A stretch of DNA of 64,000 nucleotides from Curtobacterium sp. MCBD17_032. GTDB lineage: Bacteria > Actinomycetota > Actinomycetes > Actinomycetales > Microbacteriaceae. Numbering within the stretch: the first letter of the stretch is position 1; each line of letters starts with the position of its first letter. The notes beneath the pieces were generated by a model. The model saw nothing but the letters and a program-made list of their open reading frames with translations, made no database searches and was not told the origin of the DNA. Positions 27,760 to 36,980 of this stretch are shown piece by piece. Made by a program: the position numbers and the translations under genes. Where the stretch lies: contig NZ_QKTO01000001.1 of the NCBI RefSeq assembly GCF_003234855.1, positions 558,001-622,000 of the forward strand, in the 5' to 3' direction.

Positions 27760-29046
27760 TCAGTTCCCGACGGAACAGGTCTGCTCGGCCGCGCTCTGTC
27801 CGGTGATCGAGGACGGCAGCGGCGTCGAGGACGGGCTGCTCGTGGTGGTCGTCGGGCCGTCCGGTGTCGCGGACGCGCTCGGCGCGGCGGTCGGGGCGTC
27901 GGACGGGTCGGCGGGCGCGGACGACGGGCTCGCGGACGGCGTCGGATCGACCTGCTCGGTCGACTCCTGCGAGGCGCGGCCGGTCGACGAATCGCTGAGC
28001 GACGTGCGCTCGTCCGTCTGCAGTGCGACGTTGAGGGTGTGGGCCGCCGCCTCGTCGACGACGACGCGTGCCGCGTCCGCGGGGTCGTCGACCACGGGGT
28101 ACTGCACGAAGAGCATGCTCGAGGTGCTCATCCCGCGCAGGGTCGAGGCGAGCCCGACCAGGGTCCGTGTCTGGGCGAGGCCGTCCGAGAGCGTCATGTT
28201 GGACAGCGCCGCGCCCGCGAGCTTGTAGAGGGTGATCGGGTTCGACAGCGTGCCGTCGGCGGTGACCTGCCGGAGGAGCGCTGAGAGGAAGACCTGCTGC
28301 GAGCTGATGCGGGCGAGGTCGCTGCCGTCTCCGACGCCGTGACGCGAGCGGAGGAAGGCGAGGGCGTCCGACCCCTGCAGGGAGTGTGCGCCCGCGGCCA
28401 GGTGCAGCCCGGTGAAGGTGTCGTCGATGGGGGTGGCGACGCAGACGTCGACGCCGCCGAGGGCGTTCGACATCTCGATCACGCCGTCGAACGTGATGAG
28501 TCCGGCGTAGGGCACGGTGAGGCCCGTGAGGTTCTCCACCGTGTCGACGACACAGGAGACGCCGCCGTTGCCGAGCGCCGTGTTGAACTGCGCCGAGTCG
28601 GCGGCGGGGTAGGTCGTCCCGGTCTCGGGGTTGGTGCACTCGGGGATCGGCACCATCAGGTCGCGGGGGAAGCTGACCGCGGTGAGCTGCTGGTGGTCCT
28701 CGGAGACGTGCACGAGCATCGTCACGTCGTTGCGGGCGCCCTCGACGTCCTCGTCGGAGTCGAACTGCCCGACCCGGGTGTCGCTGCCGATGAGCAGGAT
28801 GTTCGCGCCGCCGTCGATCGCTGTGACGTCGGCGGTCTCCGCGGTGCTCTGGTCGTCGGTGCTGAGCTGTACCGTCTGCGGAGCGGCGGCGAGCTGGGCG
28901 AAGGAGATGGCGGCGACGCTCGTGCCGCTGACGAGGAGGACCGCGGCGGCGGACGCGACGACGGACAGGACGGTCGTCCACCCGCGGCGGCGGGGGAGTC
29001 GACCGTGGCGTGCGACGGGGCGCGCGCGGCCGGGGGCGTCGGGCAC
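27760..29046 (-). CDS. LytR-CpsA-Psr (LCP) family cell-wall glycopolymer transferase
   Basis: Attaches lipid-linked glycopolymers to peptidoglycan on the outer face of the membrane (known family role). 428 aa from GTG 29046 with GAAGGAGA upstream. A basic cytoplasmic N terminus precedes one transmembrane helix (about 27-48). The LCP domain (about 78-270) shows [36 protein letters not shown], and [23 protein letters not shown], which hold the pyrophosphate-binding Arg/Asp residues. The C-terminal 90 residues are Ser/Thr/Pro-rich, probably a wall-spanning spacer. Divergent from infA. Confidence 0.88.
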   Translation of the reverse strand: MPDAPGRARPVARHGRLPRRRGWTTVLSVVASAAAVLLVSGTSVAAISFAQLAAAPQTVQLSTDDQSTAETADVTAIDGGANILLIGSDTRVGQFDSDEDVEGARNDVTMLVHVSEDHQQLTAVSFPRDLMVPIPECTNPETGTTYPAADSAQFNTALGNGGVSCVVDTVENLTGLTVPYAGLITFDGVIEMSNALGGVDVCVATPIDDTFTGLHLAAGAHSLQGSDALAFLRSRHGVGDGSDLARISSQQVFLSALLRQVTADGTLSNPITLYKLAGAALSNMTLSDGLAQTRTLVGLASTLRGMSTSSMLFVQYPVVDDPADAARVVVDEAAAHTLNVALQTDERTSLSDSSTGRASQESTEQVDPTPSASPSSAPADPSDAPTAAPSASATPDGPTTTTSSPSSTPLPSSITGQSAAEQTCSVGN

Positions 29047-29209
29047 GGGGGTCTCCTTCGATGACTGCTCCCGTCACCGTACGGGTCCGGGCCCGGTTCC
29101 GGCATCGCCCGGGCTGTGGAGAAGCTGTCGAAGCGCCGATCTCCGCGCGGATCCGGCCGGTCCGTCCCCTGCACTGGGGTGCCCGTGCCGGTCCGACATG
29201 CGGGCGCAC

Positions 29210-29238
29210 TTGGCAATCCGCGGTCTACCACATAAGAT
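29210..29238 (+). promoter_or_regulatory. Promoter of the infA-rpmJ (alpha) operon
   Basis: TTGGCA (29210-29215), 17-bp spacer, TAAGAT (29233-29238). It is one of the closest matches to a sigma-70-type consensus in the window. Predicted start is near 29245, giving an 88-nt leader before infA. Confidence 0.82.
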
Positions 29239-29332
29239 CGATCTTTGGTGTGCCATGCCCTCTGGCGTGGCGCCCGACCCGCAGACCGGCTCGGGGATCA
29301 CACCGGTAATCCAACCAAGCGACAGTGAGGCT

Positions 29333-29554
29333 ATGGCCAAGAAAGACGGCGTCATCGAGATCGAGGGCTCGGTGCTCGAAGCTCTGCCCAACGCGATGTT
29401 CCGCGTTGAGCTGACCAACGGACACAAGGTCCTCGCGCACATCTCCGGGAAGATGCGCCAGCACTACATCCGCATCCTCCCCGAGGACCGCGTGATCGTG
29501 GAGCTGAGCCCGTACGACCTGACCCGCGGCCGGATCGTCTACCGCTACAAGTGA
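29333..29554 (+). CDS. infA: Translation initiation factor IF-1
   Basis: 73 aa, standard size: [20 protein letters not shown] ... RGRIVYRYK, a single S1-like OB fold that binds the 30S A site. The ATG 29333 is chosen because the family always starts at MAKK. Head of the alpha operon in this organism. Confidence 0.99.
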   Translation: MAKKDGVIEIEGSVLEALPNAMFRVELTNGHKVLAHISGKMRQHYIRILPEDRVIVELSPYDLTRGRIVYRYK

Positions 29555-29624
29555 TCCGCGAGCTGGAAAGGAACGGCCCGGCGAACCCGCCGAGCACGAA
29601 GCCAGCGAGCACGAGGAACGAACA

Positions 29625-29741
29625 ATGAAGGTCAACCCCAGCGTCAAGCCCATCTGCGAGCACTGCCGAGTGATCCGCCGGAAGGGCCGCGTCATGGTGA
29701 TCTGCAAGAGCAACCCGCGTCACAAGCAGCGCCAGGGCTAG
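29625..29741 (+). CDS. rpmJ: 50S ribosomal protein L36 (zinc-binding form)
   Basis: 38 aa: begins [14 protein letters not shown] and ends KQRQG. The zinc ligands C11, C14, C27 and H33 are all present, so this is the C+ paralogue; a zinc-independent copy may exist elsewhere. ATG 29625 is preceded by GAGGAACGAACA. It lies 70 bp after infA in the usual infA-rpmJ-rpsM order. Confidence 0.97.
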   Translation: MKVNPSVKPICEHCRVIRRKGRVMVICKSNPRHKQRQG

Positions 29742-29947
29742 TCCCTGTCGGGCTCCTCCGGGAGTCCGCTGCGTGAGCGGGGCCGCCGGTCGACAGGCCG
29801 CCTGCGGCTCGAGCACGAACCACAACTGAAGATCGACAACGCAGTACCAGAACCCACCCGCTCCGGCAGGTGGGGGACACCTCGGGACGGAGGCCCGGGC
29901 ACCGGTACTGCGCCACACCTCCATCGACAACAGGAGCAGCCAACACA
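29742..29947 (+). other. 206-bp rpmJ-rpsM leader
   Basis: No gene. Contains short hairpins (for example CCGCT...AGCGG near 29768-29784) and an AT-poor stretch before AGGAGC at the rpsM start. It may hold an S13/S4-type autoregulatory target by analogy with other alpha operons. I see no clear promoter. Confidence 0.35.
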
Positions 29948-30322
29948 ATGGCACGTCTAGCAGGCGTCGACATCCCGCGCGAGAAGCGCGTGGAGATCGC
30001 ACTCACCTACATCTACGGGGTCGGCCGTACCCGCGCCGTCCAGACGCTCGCGGAGACCGGCATCTCCGGCGACATCCGCGTCAAGGACCTCACCGACGAC
30101 CAGCTCGTCGCCCTCCGCGACTACATCGAGGGCACCTTCAAGGTGGAGGGTGACCTCCGCCGCGAGGTCGCCGCCGACATCCGCCGCAAGGTCGAGATCG
30201 GTAGCTACGAGGGTCTCCGCCACCGTCGTGGTCTCCCGGTGCGCGGTCAGCGCACCAAGACCAACGCTCGTACCCGCAAGGGCCCGAAGCGCACCGTGGC
30301 AGGCAAGAAGAAGGCTCGATAG
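29948..30322 (+). CDS. rpsM: 30S ribosomal protein S13
   Basis: 124 aa from ATG 29948. It starts [20 protein letters not shown] and ends with the basic tail [20 protein letters not shown] that contacts P-site tRNA and the B1 intersubunit bridges. Confidence 0.99.
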   Translation: MARLAGVDIPREKRVEIALTYIYGVGRTRAVQTLAETGISGDIRVKDLTDDQLVALRDYIEGTFKVEGDLRREVAADIRRKVEIGSYEGLRHRRGLPVRGQRTKTNARTRKGPKRTVAGKKKAR

Positions 30323-30331
30323 GAGATCACG

Positions 30332-30730
30332 ATGGCTACCCCCAAGACCGCCGCGCGCAAGCCGCGCCGCAAGGAGAAGAAGAACGTCGCCGTGGGCCAG
30401 GCCCACATCAAGAGCACGTTCAACAACACCATCGTCAGCATCACCGACCCGTCGGGTGCCGTCCTGAGCTGGGCGTCCTCGGGCGCCGTCGGCTTCAAGG
30501 GCTCGCGCAAGTCGACGCCGTTCGCGGCGCAGCTCGCCGCCGAGTCGGCCGCCCGTCAGGCCGCCGAGCACGGTGTCAAGAAGGTCGACGTCTTCGTCAA
30601 GGGCCCGGGCTCGGGTCGCGAGACCGCGATCCGTTCCCTGCAGGCCGCTGGCCTCGAGGTCGGCTCGATCAACGACGTCACGCCGCAGGCGCACAACGGG
30701 TGCCGCCCGCCGAAGCGCCGCCGCGTCTGA
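30332..30730 (+). CDS. rpsK: 30S ribosomal protein S11
   Basis: 132 aa. It has [21 protein letters not shown], the [33 protein letters not shown] core and [11 protein letters not shown] at the end. Platform protein of the 30S subunit. In many bacteria rpsD follows; here it is absent and rpoA is next, as usual in this family. Confidence 0.99.
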   Translation: MATPKTAARKPRRKEKKNVAVGQAHIKSTFNNTIVSITDPSGAVLSWASSGAVGFKGSRKSTPFAAQLAAESAARQAAEHGVKKVDVFVKGPGSGRETAIRSLQAAGLEVGSINDVTPQAHNGCRPPKRRRV

Positions 30731-30744
30731 CGCGAGGAGCAACC

Positions 30745-30789
30745 GGCCGTTCCCCGCTCGTTCCCTGACCGGGACGAGCGGGGTCGGCC
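30745..30789 (+). terminator. Large hairpin between rpsK and rpoA
   Basis: CCCCGCTCGT pairs with ACGAGCGGGG (10 bp), extended inward by three pairs and outward by GGCCG/CGGCC with a small bulge. It lies 20 bp after rpsK. Probably a partial terminator or processing point that tunes rpoA relative to the ribosomal proteins. The rest of the 188-bp gap has no gene. Confidence 0.65.
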
Positions 30790-30918
30790 ATTCCTGGTCG
30801 TTCGATCGCGCACTCCTGTGCGCGTGATCACAACTGAAACAGACCCGTCGGGGCCCGGCCGGCCCCGTCGTACCGCCAAGTGTCATATAGCGGACACTTC
30901 GCCGAAAGGAATTCCACA

Positions 30919-31914
30919 GTGCTCATTGCACAGCGCCCCACCCTGAACGAGGAGTCGATCTCCGAGTTCCGCTCGCGCTTCGTCATCGAACCGCTCGAGC
31001 CGGGCTTCGGCTACACCCTCGGCAACTCGCTGCGCCGCACGCTCCTCTCGTCCATCCCCGGTGCTGCCGTCACGAGCATCCGCATCGACGGTGTCCTCCA
31101 CGAGTTCAGCACCGTTCCCGGTGTCAAGGAGGACGTCACCGAGATCATCCTGAACATCAAGAGCCTGGTCGTCTCCAGCGAGCACGACGAACCGATCACC
31201 GCCTACCTGCGCAAGCAGGGTGCGGGCCAGGTCACCGCGGCGGACATCTCCGCCCCGGCCGGTGTCGAGATCCACAACCCGGACCTCGTCATCGCGACCC
31301 TGAACGACTCCGCGCGTTTCGAGCTGGAGCTGACGATCGAGCGTGGCCGCGGCTACGTCTCGGCGACCCAGAACCGCTCGGAGTTCAGCGAGGCCGGTCA
31401 GATCCCGATCGACTCGATCTACTCGCCCGTGCTCAAGGTCACCTACCGCGTCGAGGCGACGCGTGCCGGTGAGCGCACGGACTTCGACCGCCTGGTCGTC
31501 GACGTCGAGTCGAAGCCCGCGATCACGCCGCGCGACGCCATCGCGTCGGCCGGTCGCACGCTGGTCGAGCTGTTCGGGCTCGCCCGCGAGCTCAACACGG
31601 CGGCCGAGGGCATCGAGATCGGCCCCGCGCCGGTCGACGCCGTGCTCTCGAACGAGCTGCAGACCCCGATCGAGGACCTCGACCTGTCGGTCCGCAGCTA
31701 CAACTGCCTCAAGCGGGAGGGCATCAACACGGTGTCCGAGCTCGTCGCCCTGTCGGAGACGCAGCTCATGAACATCCGCAACTTCGGTCAGAAGTCGGTG
31801 GACGAGGTCAAGGACAAGCTCACCGAGCTCGGCCTGTCCCTCAAGGACACCGTCCCCGGATTCGACGGTGCCCACTTCTACAGCGGGTACGACGAGGACG
31901 AGTCCAGCAACTGA
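30919..31914 (+). CDS. rpoA: RNA polymerase alpha subunit
   Basis: 331 aa from GTG 30919 (GAAAGGA 8 nt upstream; actinobacterial alpha begins MLIAQRPTL). The N-terminal dimerisation domain has [25 protein letters not shown] (assembly core) and the flexible linker is followed by the CTD (about 255-315) with [15 protein letters not shown] and [17 protein letters not shown]. An acidic tail ends the protein. Confidence 0.99.
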   Translation: MLIAQRPTLNEESISEFRSRFVIEPLEPGFGYTLGNSLRRTLLSSIPGAAVTSIRIDGVLHEFSTVPGVKEDVTEIILNIKSLVVSSEHDEPITAYLRKQGAGQVTAADISAPAGVEIHNPDLVIATLNDSARFELELTIERGRGYVSATQNRSEFSEAGQIPIDSIYSPVLKVTYRVEATRAGERTDFDRLVVDVESKPAITPRDAIASAGRTLVELFGLARELNTAAEGIEIGPAPVDAVLSNELQTPIEDLDLSVRSYNCLKREGINTVSELVALSETQLMNIRNFGQKSVDEVKDKLTELGLSLKDTVPGFDGAHFYSGYDEDESSN

Positions 31915-31978
31915 CCTCGCGCTGACGCGCACGCGCTCCTGACACGGGGCGCACCACCATCACCACTGGAGAACTGAC

Positions 31979-32560
31979 ATGCCGAAGCCCACCAAGGGCC
32001 CCCGCCTCGGTGGCGGTCCCGCACACGAGCGCCTGCTCCTGAGCAACCTCGCCAACGCCCTCTTCACGCACGGTCGCATCACGACGACCGAGACGAAGGC
32101 CAAGCGCCTCCGTCCGGTCGCCGAGCGGCTCATCACGTTCGCGAAGCGCGGCGACCTGCACGCGCGTCGTCGCGTGATCGCGGCCCTGCGCGACAAGACC
32201 GTCGTGCACACGCTGTTCACGGAGATCGCGCCGCAGGTGGCCGACCGCCAGGGCGGTTACACCCGCATCACGAAGCTCGGCTTCCGCAAGGGCGACAACG
32301 CGCCGCTCGCCTCGATCGAGCTCGTCCTCGAGCCCGTCTCGAGCTCGCCGGCACCCGTCTCGCGCAACGCGGCCCCGGCCGCCGCCGCGCCGGCAGCCGA
32401 GGACACCACGTCGGAGGAGACCACGGAGGCCCCGGTCGAGGAGACCGAGACCACCGAGGAGTCGACCCCGGTCGCCGACGAGACCACGACCGACGCTGCT
32501 GCCGAGGTCGAGGCCGACGCCGCCGCCAAGTCGGACGACGCTGCGGACGCGTCCAAGTAG
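31979..32560 (+). CDS. rplQ: 50S ribosomal protein L17 with acidic C-terminal extension
   Basis: 193 aa. The first 120 residues are normal L17 ([29 protein letters not shown]..., [17 protein letters not shown]). The remaining 70 are Ala/Thr/Glu/Pro repeats, likely disordered and exposed near the tunnel exit. Similar tails occur in other actinobacteria. Confidence 0.98.
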   Translation: MPKPTKGPRLGGGPAHERLLLSNLANALFTHGRITTTETKAKRLRPVAERLITFAKRGDLHARRRVIAALRDKTVVHTLFTEIAPQVADRQGGYTRITKLGFRKGDNAPLASIELVLEPVSSSPAPVSRNAAPAAAAPAAEDTTSEETTEAPVEETETTEESTPVADETTTDAAAEVEADAAAKSDDAADASK

Positions 32561-32575
32561 TCGCACCGCACCACC

Positions 32576-32611
32576 GGAAGGCCCCTGCAGCGTCTGCTGC
32601 GGGGGCCTTCC
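32576..32611 (+). terminator. Terminator of the alpha operon
   Basis: A 16-bp stem GGAAGGCCCCTGCAGC / GCTGCGGGGGCCTTCC (one T-G pair) with a 4-nt loop GTCT, 15 bp after the rplQ stop. Confidence 0.92.
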
Positions 32612-32630
32612 TGGTGACCGGGCAGTGAGC

Positions 32631-32644
32631 CGGGAGGCCCGCCG
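32631..32644 (-). repeat. Interspersed element copy
   Basis: CGGGAGGCCCGCCG between the rplQ terminator and the FUSC-family gene; reverse-orientation match to the repeat core. Confidence 0.5.
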
Positions 32645-32687
32645 ACGTCCGCCACGCCCCGTACCGACCGAGGAGACGAGGAATCCG

Positions 32688-33860
32688 ATGCAGTTCCCGC
32701 ACGTCGCCGGCGTCGGCGCGAGGGTCTGGCGGTGGAGCCGGGACTCCGGTACGCAGCCCCGCCTGCTGCACGCCGCGAAGGCCGCCGCTGCGGCGACCCT
32801 GGCCTGGGTGATCGCGCAGAACGTGCCGGGAGTGGCAGCGGAGTACCCCTACTACGCCCCGCTCGGTGCCGTCGTGGCGATGCAGACGACGGTGTTCGCC
32901 GGACTCCGGAGCGGCTTGCAGACGCTGGTCGGGATCGCCCTCGGCATCGCCGTCGCAGCGTTCACGATGTGGGTCGGCGACCCCGGGGTGCTCGCGGTGG
33001 CCATCACGGTCGGCGTCGGCGTCCTCGTCGGCGGCTTCCGGGTCCTCGGCGAGGGCAGCTCGTGGGTGTCGACGGCAGCGCTCTTCGTCCTGCTCGTCGG
33101 CGGTGCACATGCCGAGGGGTACTCGCTCGGCTACCTCGTGCAGATGGCCGTCGGCGTGGTGGTCGGGCTGCTCGTGAACTTCCTCGTCTTCCCGCCCCTG
33201 CACTTCTGGGACGCGGAGCGCCGCATCGACCAGGTGAACACCGTCCTCGCCGCGCACCTGGACGGCCTCGCGGACGTGCTCGAACAGGGCGAGCGCGACG
33301 AGCGCGCGTGGGACCAGGCGCAGGACCGCCTCGACCGTGCCATCGCGGACGTGCGGAGCCGGGTGTCGATCGCCCAGGAGAGCCGACGCATCAACCCGCG
33401 CGGTGCCCTCCGCGGGTCACGTGCTCGACTGCAGCGCGACGGTGCCCGCTTCCGCGCGCTCGAGCGCGTCGCCTGGTACACGACGGACCTCACCGAGCTG
33501 GTGGCCCGGTCCGGTCCGGTGTCGGCGAACCTGGGGCGCCCGGACGAGGCCTTCACGGCGCCGCTCGTGCACGCCGTCCGACAGGTCGCGGCGATGGTGC
33601 GTGGCGACCACCCGCCGGACGAGGGCGACCGGGCGATCGCGGAACTCGAGGAGGCGCTCGACGCCTCGCGCGAGAACCCGTCGGACGTCGCCGTGACCGC
33701 GACGGCGCTGGTGGCACTCCGGGGCATCGTCGAGTCCGAACGGCGGGCGACCCGGGACGCCGACACCGAGACCGGCCCCTCCGAGCCGCGGGGGCTCCGT
33801 GGCCGACTCGTCCGCCGCCGCGGACACGACGACGACCGCGACGGCGGTCAGCGGGGCTGA
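32688..33860 (+). CDS. FUSC/aromatic-acid-exporter-like membrane protein
   Basis: 390 aa from ATG 32688 (GAGGA 5 nt upstream; an in-frame start at 32625 is less likely). The N-terminal half has six hydrophobic helices with YPYYAPLGAVVAMQTTVFAGLRSGLQTLVGIALG, the FUSC_2/ArAE signature, and LLVNFLVFPP. The C-terminal half is a cytoplasmic helical domain rich in charged residues. Family members export p-hydroxybenzoic acid or related aromatics, but the substrate here cannot be read from sequence. It is convergent with the lipoprotein gene, only 10 bp away. Confidence 0.8.
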   Translation: MQFPHVAGVGARVWRWSRDSGTQPRLLHAAKAAAAATLAWVIAQNVPGVAAEYPYYAPLGAVVAMQTTVFAGLRSGLQTLVGIALGIAVAAFTMWVGDPGVLAVAITVGVGVLVGGFRVLGEGSSWVSTAALFVLLVGGAHAEGYSLGYLVQMAVGVVVGLLVNFLVFPPLHFWDAERRIDQVNTVLAAHLDGLADVLEQGERDERAWDQAQDRLDRAIADVRSRVSIAQESRRINPRGALRGSRARLQRDGARFRALERVAWYTTDLTELVARSGPVSANLGRPDEAFTAPLVHAVRQVAAMVRGDHPPDEGDRAIAELEEALDASRENPSDVAVTATALVALRGIVESERRATRDADTETGPSEPRGLRGRLVRRRGHDDDRDGGQRG

Positions 33861-33870
33861 CGCCGGCAGG

Positions 33871-35007
33871 TCACGAGGCGAACGACGACGCAGCCCAGCG
33901 CTCGATGGCGGCCGCGGTGTCCGGCGCCGCCCGGGTCGTCAGGTGGTACTGCGTCCAGGTCCGGTCGTGCACGACGTCGATGGTGCAGGCGAAGTCGTCG
34001 CACGTGCGCCAGGCGGCGTCCCGGGCGCCGAGCCCCGGGAGGTCGACCCGTCCGTCGCGGTCGACGGTGCCCGCGGTGAGCCGCTGCTCGACGATCCATC
34101 CACCGTCGGGCAACGAGGCGTACAGCGCCTCCGTGTCGTTCTCGGGGGAGACGAAGCGGCAGGTGCTCCCGCCGACCCGGGTCTGGGCGAACTCGTCGAT
34201 GGTCGGCGGCGTGTCGGTCTGCGACACCGAGTCCCGGAGGGTGAGGTCCGTGACGGCCGCGACCTTCTCCGGGGTGCAGGTGGTGAAGGACCAGTCATCG
34301 GGGTCGTCGCCGCTCTCCGACGCCGTCGGGGACGCGGCGACGGCCTGCCGGACGTGCTCGAGGAGCGACTCGTACGCCGGCTGCATCGCCTCCGGGGTGG
34401 CGGCAGAGGCGGTCTGTAGGCGGACGACCTCGACGTCGACCCATGCGGTCCCGGCGAGGACGCCGCCGCTGCAGTACACGCGCGCCGAGTCACTGGCGGC
34501 GCAGCCCACCGCGGTCGCGCTCTCGGCGGGCGAGGTCGCGGCGGTCTCTGCGGTCCGGAACGCGGCAGCCGCGTCCGGGAGCACGGCCACCCGCACGCCC
34601 TCGTAGGCGGGCTCGTCGACCGTGCGCGCGGCGCGGTCGTCCAGCGGCGAGGTGCCGTTCGACGCCCAGCAGTCCGTCCCGCCCGCGAGTGTGGTGGCGT
34701 TCCAGGTCGCGACCGGGTGGGCGAGCGTGGTGATCGCGTCGATGGGCTCGGCGTCGGGGACGAGCGCGCGGACGAGGTCGTCCGGCAGGAGGGCGTCGCA
34801 CGCGGGGAGGTCGCTGCCGGAGGGCTCCGTGCCGAAGTCGGTCGTGGCCGGCGAGGGGTCTGCCGAGGTCGTGGGGGCGGGGCTCGTGGCGGTCGGGGCG
34901 GGCGTCCGGTCGGCGCTCGGCGCAGGCGCACAGGCGGTCATGCCGGCGCTCATCGCGGCCAGGAGTGCGACGGCCACGACCCCCCTCGTGACGGTCTCCA
35001 TGTGCAT
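33871..35007 (-). CDS. Secreted lipoprotein of unknown function
   Basis: 378 aa. The signal peptide TRGVVAVALLAAMSAGMTAC ends in a lipobox (MTAC), so the Cys is predicted to be lipidated. A Thr/Pro/Ala linker follows, then two domains with six further cysteines, including LPACDALLPDDLVRALVPDA and TCRFVSP, loosely like DUF3558-type lipoproteins. I do not assign a function. The start at 35007 is supported by CATACT (35019-35014), 6 nt upstream, indicating a leaderless mRNA; METV two codons in is the alternative. Confidence 0.72.
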   Translation of the reverse strand: MHMETVTRGVVAVALLAAMSAGMTACAPAPSADRTPAPTATSPAPTTSADPSPATTDFGTEPSGSDLPACDALLPDDLVRALVPDAEPIDAITTLAHPVATWNATTLAGGTDCWASNGTSPLDDRAARTVDEPAYEGVRVAVLPDAAAAFRTAETAATSPAESATAVGCAASDSARVYCSGGVLAGTAWVDVEVVRLQTASAATPEAMQPAYESLLEHVRQAVAASPTASESGDDPDDWSFTTCTPEKVAAVTDLTLRDSVSQTDTPPTIDEFAQTRVGGSTCRFVSPENDTEALYASLPDGGWIVEQRLTAGTVDRDGRVDLPGLGARDAAWRTCDDFACTIDVVHDRTWTQYHLTTRAAPDTAAAIERWAASSFAS

Positions 35008-35135
35008 GTGTTCAGTATGGGGACGCAGGACCGGGCTCGGACGCGAGCGCGGATCACGTTCCTGTATCGACTGTGGTCGACGGAGCGCGGTCCGCGACAG
35101 CACCGTCGTCGCGCTGACGTCGGTACCGTGGAGGT

Positions 35136-36053
35136 GTGAGCGAGAACGGCCGGACCGAGGGCGAGGCCGGCGTACGGCTGCGGCTCGACATCGCCTACGA
35201 CGGAGCCGCGTTCTCCGGGTGGGCGCGACAGCCCGGCCTCCGGACCGTGCAGGGCGCGCTCGAGGCCGCCCTCGCGACCGTCTTCACCCGGTGGGGGACA
35301 CCGCCGCAGCTCACGGTCGCCGGCCGCACCGACGCCGGCGTCCACGCGACCGGGCAGGTCGCGCACCTCGACCTGAGCGGGGAGCAGTGGGCCGCGCTCA
35401 CCCGTCCCCGCCGTCCGACCGCCGACGGCACCACCCGGGACCCCTTCGCCGGGCTGGTCCGCCGCCTGAACGGGCTCGCCGGCCCGGACGGGGACGTCGT
35501 CGTCTCGCGGGCCGCGGTCGCACCACCGGGGTTCGACGCGCGGTTCTCCCCGGTCTGGCGGCGGTACCGGTACCGGGTCGCCGACCTCGACGCCCCCCGC
35601 GACCCGCTCCGCCGCGGGCACACGACCTGGTACCCGGGGCGTCTGGACCGGGACGCGATGGAGCGCGGTGCGCTCCGCCTGCTCGGGCTGCACGACTTCG
35701 CGGCGTTCTGCAAGCCGCGGGAGGGCGCGACCACCATCCGGACCCTGCAGGCGTTCCGCTGGGACCGCGAGCCGGACGGCGTGCTGGTGGCGAGCCTCCA
35801 GGCCGACGCCTTCTGCCACTCCATGGTGCGCGCGATGGTCGGCGGGTGCCTCGCCGTCGGCGAAGGCCGGCTGACGCCGGACCGACTCGACGAGCTCCGG
35901 GTGGCCGCCGAGCGCACGAGCGCCTTCACGGTCGCGCCCGCCCGAGGGCTCACCCTGACGGAGGTCGGGTACCCCGACGACGACGGCCTGGAGGTCCGTG
36001 CCGCGCAGACGCGTGCGCGTCGCGACGCGGCGGGACACCGGCCCGGCGACTGA
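35136..36053 (+). CDS. truA: tRNA pseudouridine(38-40) synthase
   Basis: Isomerises uridines 38-40 in the anticodon arm; 305 aa. It has YDGAAFSGWARQPGLRTVQGALEAAL, the catalytic Asp in AGRTDAGVHATGQVAH, and the C-terminal FCHSMVRAMVGGCLAVGEGRL block. GTG 35136 lies 6 nt after TACCGT (35124-35129), so it is predicted leaderless. It is usually found next to rplQ; here two unrelated genes separate them. Confidence 0.97.
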   Translation: MSENGRTEGEAGVRLRLDIAYDGAAFSGWARQPGLRTVQGALEAALATVFTRWGTPPQLTVAGRTDAGVHATGQVAHLDLSGEQWAALTRPRRPTADGTTRDPFAGLVRRLNGLAGPDGDVVVSRAAVAPPGFDARFSPVWRRYRYRVADLDAPRDPLRRGHTTWYPGRLDRDAMERGALRLLGLHDFAAFCKPREGATTIRTLQAFRWDREPDGVLVASLQADAFCHSMVRAMVGGCLAVGEGRLTPDRLDELRVAAERTSAFTVAPARGLTLTEVGYPDDDGLEVRAAQTRARRDAAGHRPGD

Positions 36054-36102
36054 CCGGGGAGCACCCGCGCCGAGCCGGCGCGCTGGGCGCTACCGTCGGG
36101 GC

Positions 36103-36849
36103 ATGGCTCCTCGTGCTCCGCGCTCCGTCGTCTCCGTCGCACCCGGCGTGGTGTTCGTCGAGGGGCCGGTGTCCAACTGGGTCGTGCTCGCCGAGGAGGA
36201 CGGGGTCGCCCTCATCGACGCCGGGTACCCGGCGGACACCGACCTCGTCCTGGACAGCGTGCTGCTCGCCGGCCACGACCTCGACGAGCTCCGCCGCGTG
36301 TACGTCACACACGGGCACGTCGACCACGTCGGCGGCCTGCCGGGGATCCTCGAGCGTCATCCGCACGTCGAGGTCCTCGCCCACGCCGACGAAGTCGCGA
36401 ACGTCCGTGGACCGGGGCGTCAGCAGGTGACGCCGGCGGAGATCGGCGGACGGCTCGCGGCCCCGCGGGTGCTGCGCTGGCTCGGGCGGGCGATCGCCTC
36501 GGACGCGCTCCGACCGACCACCGTCCCGTCCGCCCGGGCGTTCACGGCGCGGGACTTCGACGGCCGCGCGATGACGCCGCTGCCCGCGCCCGGACACACC
36601 GCCGGGTCCACCGCGTACCTGCTGCCGGCCGCCGACGCGGTCGTCACGGGCGACGCCGTCGTCACGCACCACGACACCCAGCCGGCCTCGTGGGCGCCGC
36701 GGCCGCGGATGATCACGCCGTTCTTCACGGCCGACCAGGCGCTCGCCGTGGAGTCCGCGCGCGTGTTGCCGTACCCGGCGATCGTGCTGCCGGGACACGG
36801 CCCGGCGGTGCACCGGGTGGGGTCGGAGTGGGTGCCGATCGAGGGGTGA
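36103..36849 (+). CDS. Metallo-beta-lactamase-fold hydrolase
   Basis: 248 aa. The zinc-binding motif reads VTHGHVDHVGG (HxHxDH), with further ligands in APGHTAGSTAYLLP and VTGDAVVTHHD, and LPGHGPAVH at the end. Similar proteins are glyoxalase II-like or quorum-quenching lactonases, but the substrate is unknown. TACCGT at 36091-36096 is 6 nt before the ATG, so the gene has its own leaderless promoter despite following truA closely. Confidence 0.85.
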   Translation: MAPRAPRSVVSVAPGVVFVEGPVSNWVVLAEEDGVALIDAGYPADTDLVLDSVLLAGHDLDELRRVYVTHGHVDHVGGLPGILERHPHVEVLAHADEVANVRGPGRQQVTPAEIGGRLAAPRVLRWLGRAIASDALRPTTVPSARAFTARDFDGRAMTPLPAPGHTAGSTAYLLPAADAVVTGDAVVTHHDTQPASWAPRPRMITPFFTADQALAVESARVLPYPAIVLPGHGPAVHRVGSEWVPIEG

Positions 36850-36899
36850 TGCCGAGGGCCCCACGGTGGAACGACGGGTCGACCCTCGTCCGGGGGAAG

Positions 36900-36943
36900 G
36901 TTCACCTGCTCGTAACCTGTGCGCCCGTGCAGGACCGTACGGT
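36900..36943 (+). promoter_or_regulatory. Candidate PHO box and promoter of the extracellular nuclease gene
   Basis: Two 11-bp direct repeats, GTTCACCTGCT (36900-36910) and CGTAACCTGTG (36911-36921), share ACCTG at 11-bp spacing, as in actinobacterial PhoP sites (GTTCACC units). The second overlaps a -35 position 17 bp before TACGGT (36938-36943), the arrangement seen in PhoP-activated promoters. The predicted start near 36950 leaves a 31-nt leader to ATG 36981. Confidence 0.55.
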
Positions 36944-36980
36944 CGTCGGGATCCCTGTGAACCACGAACCGAAGGTCCTC

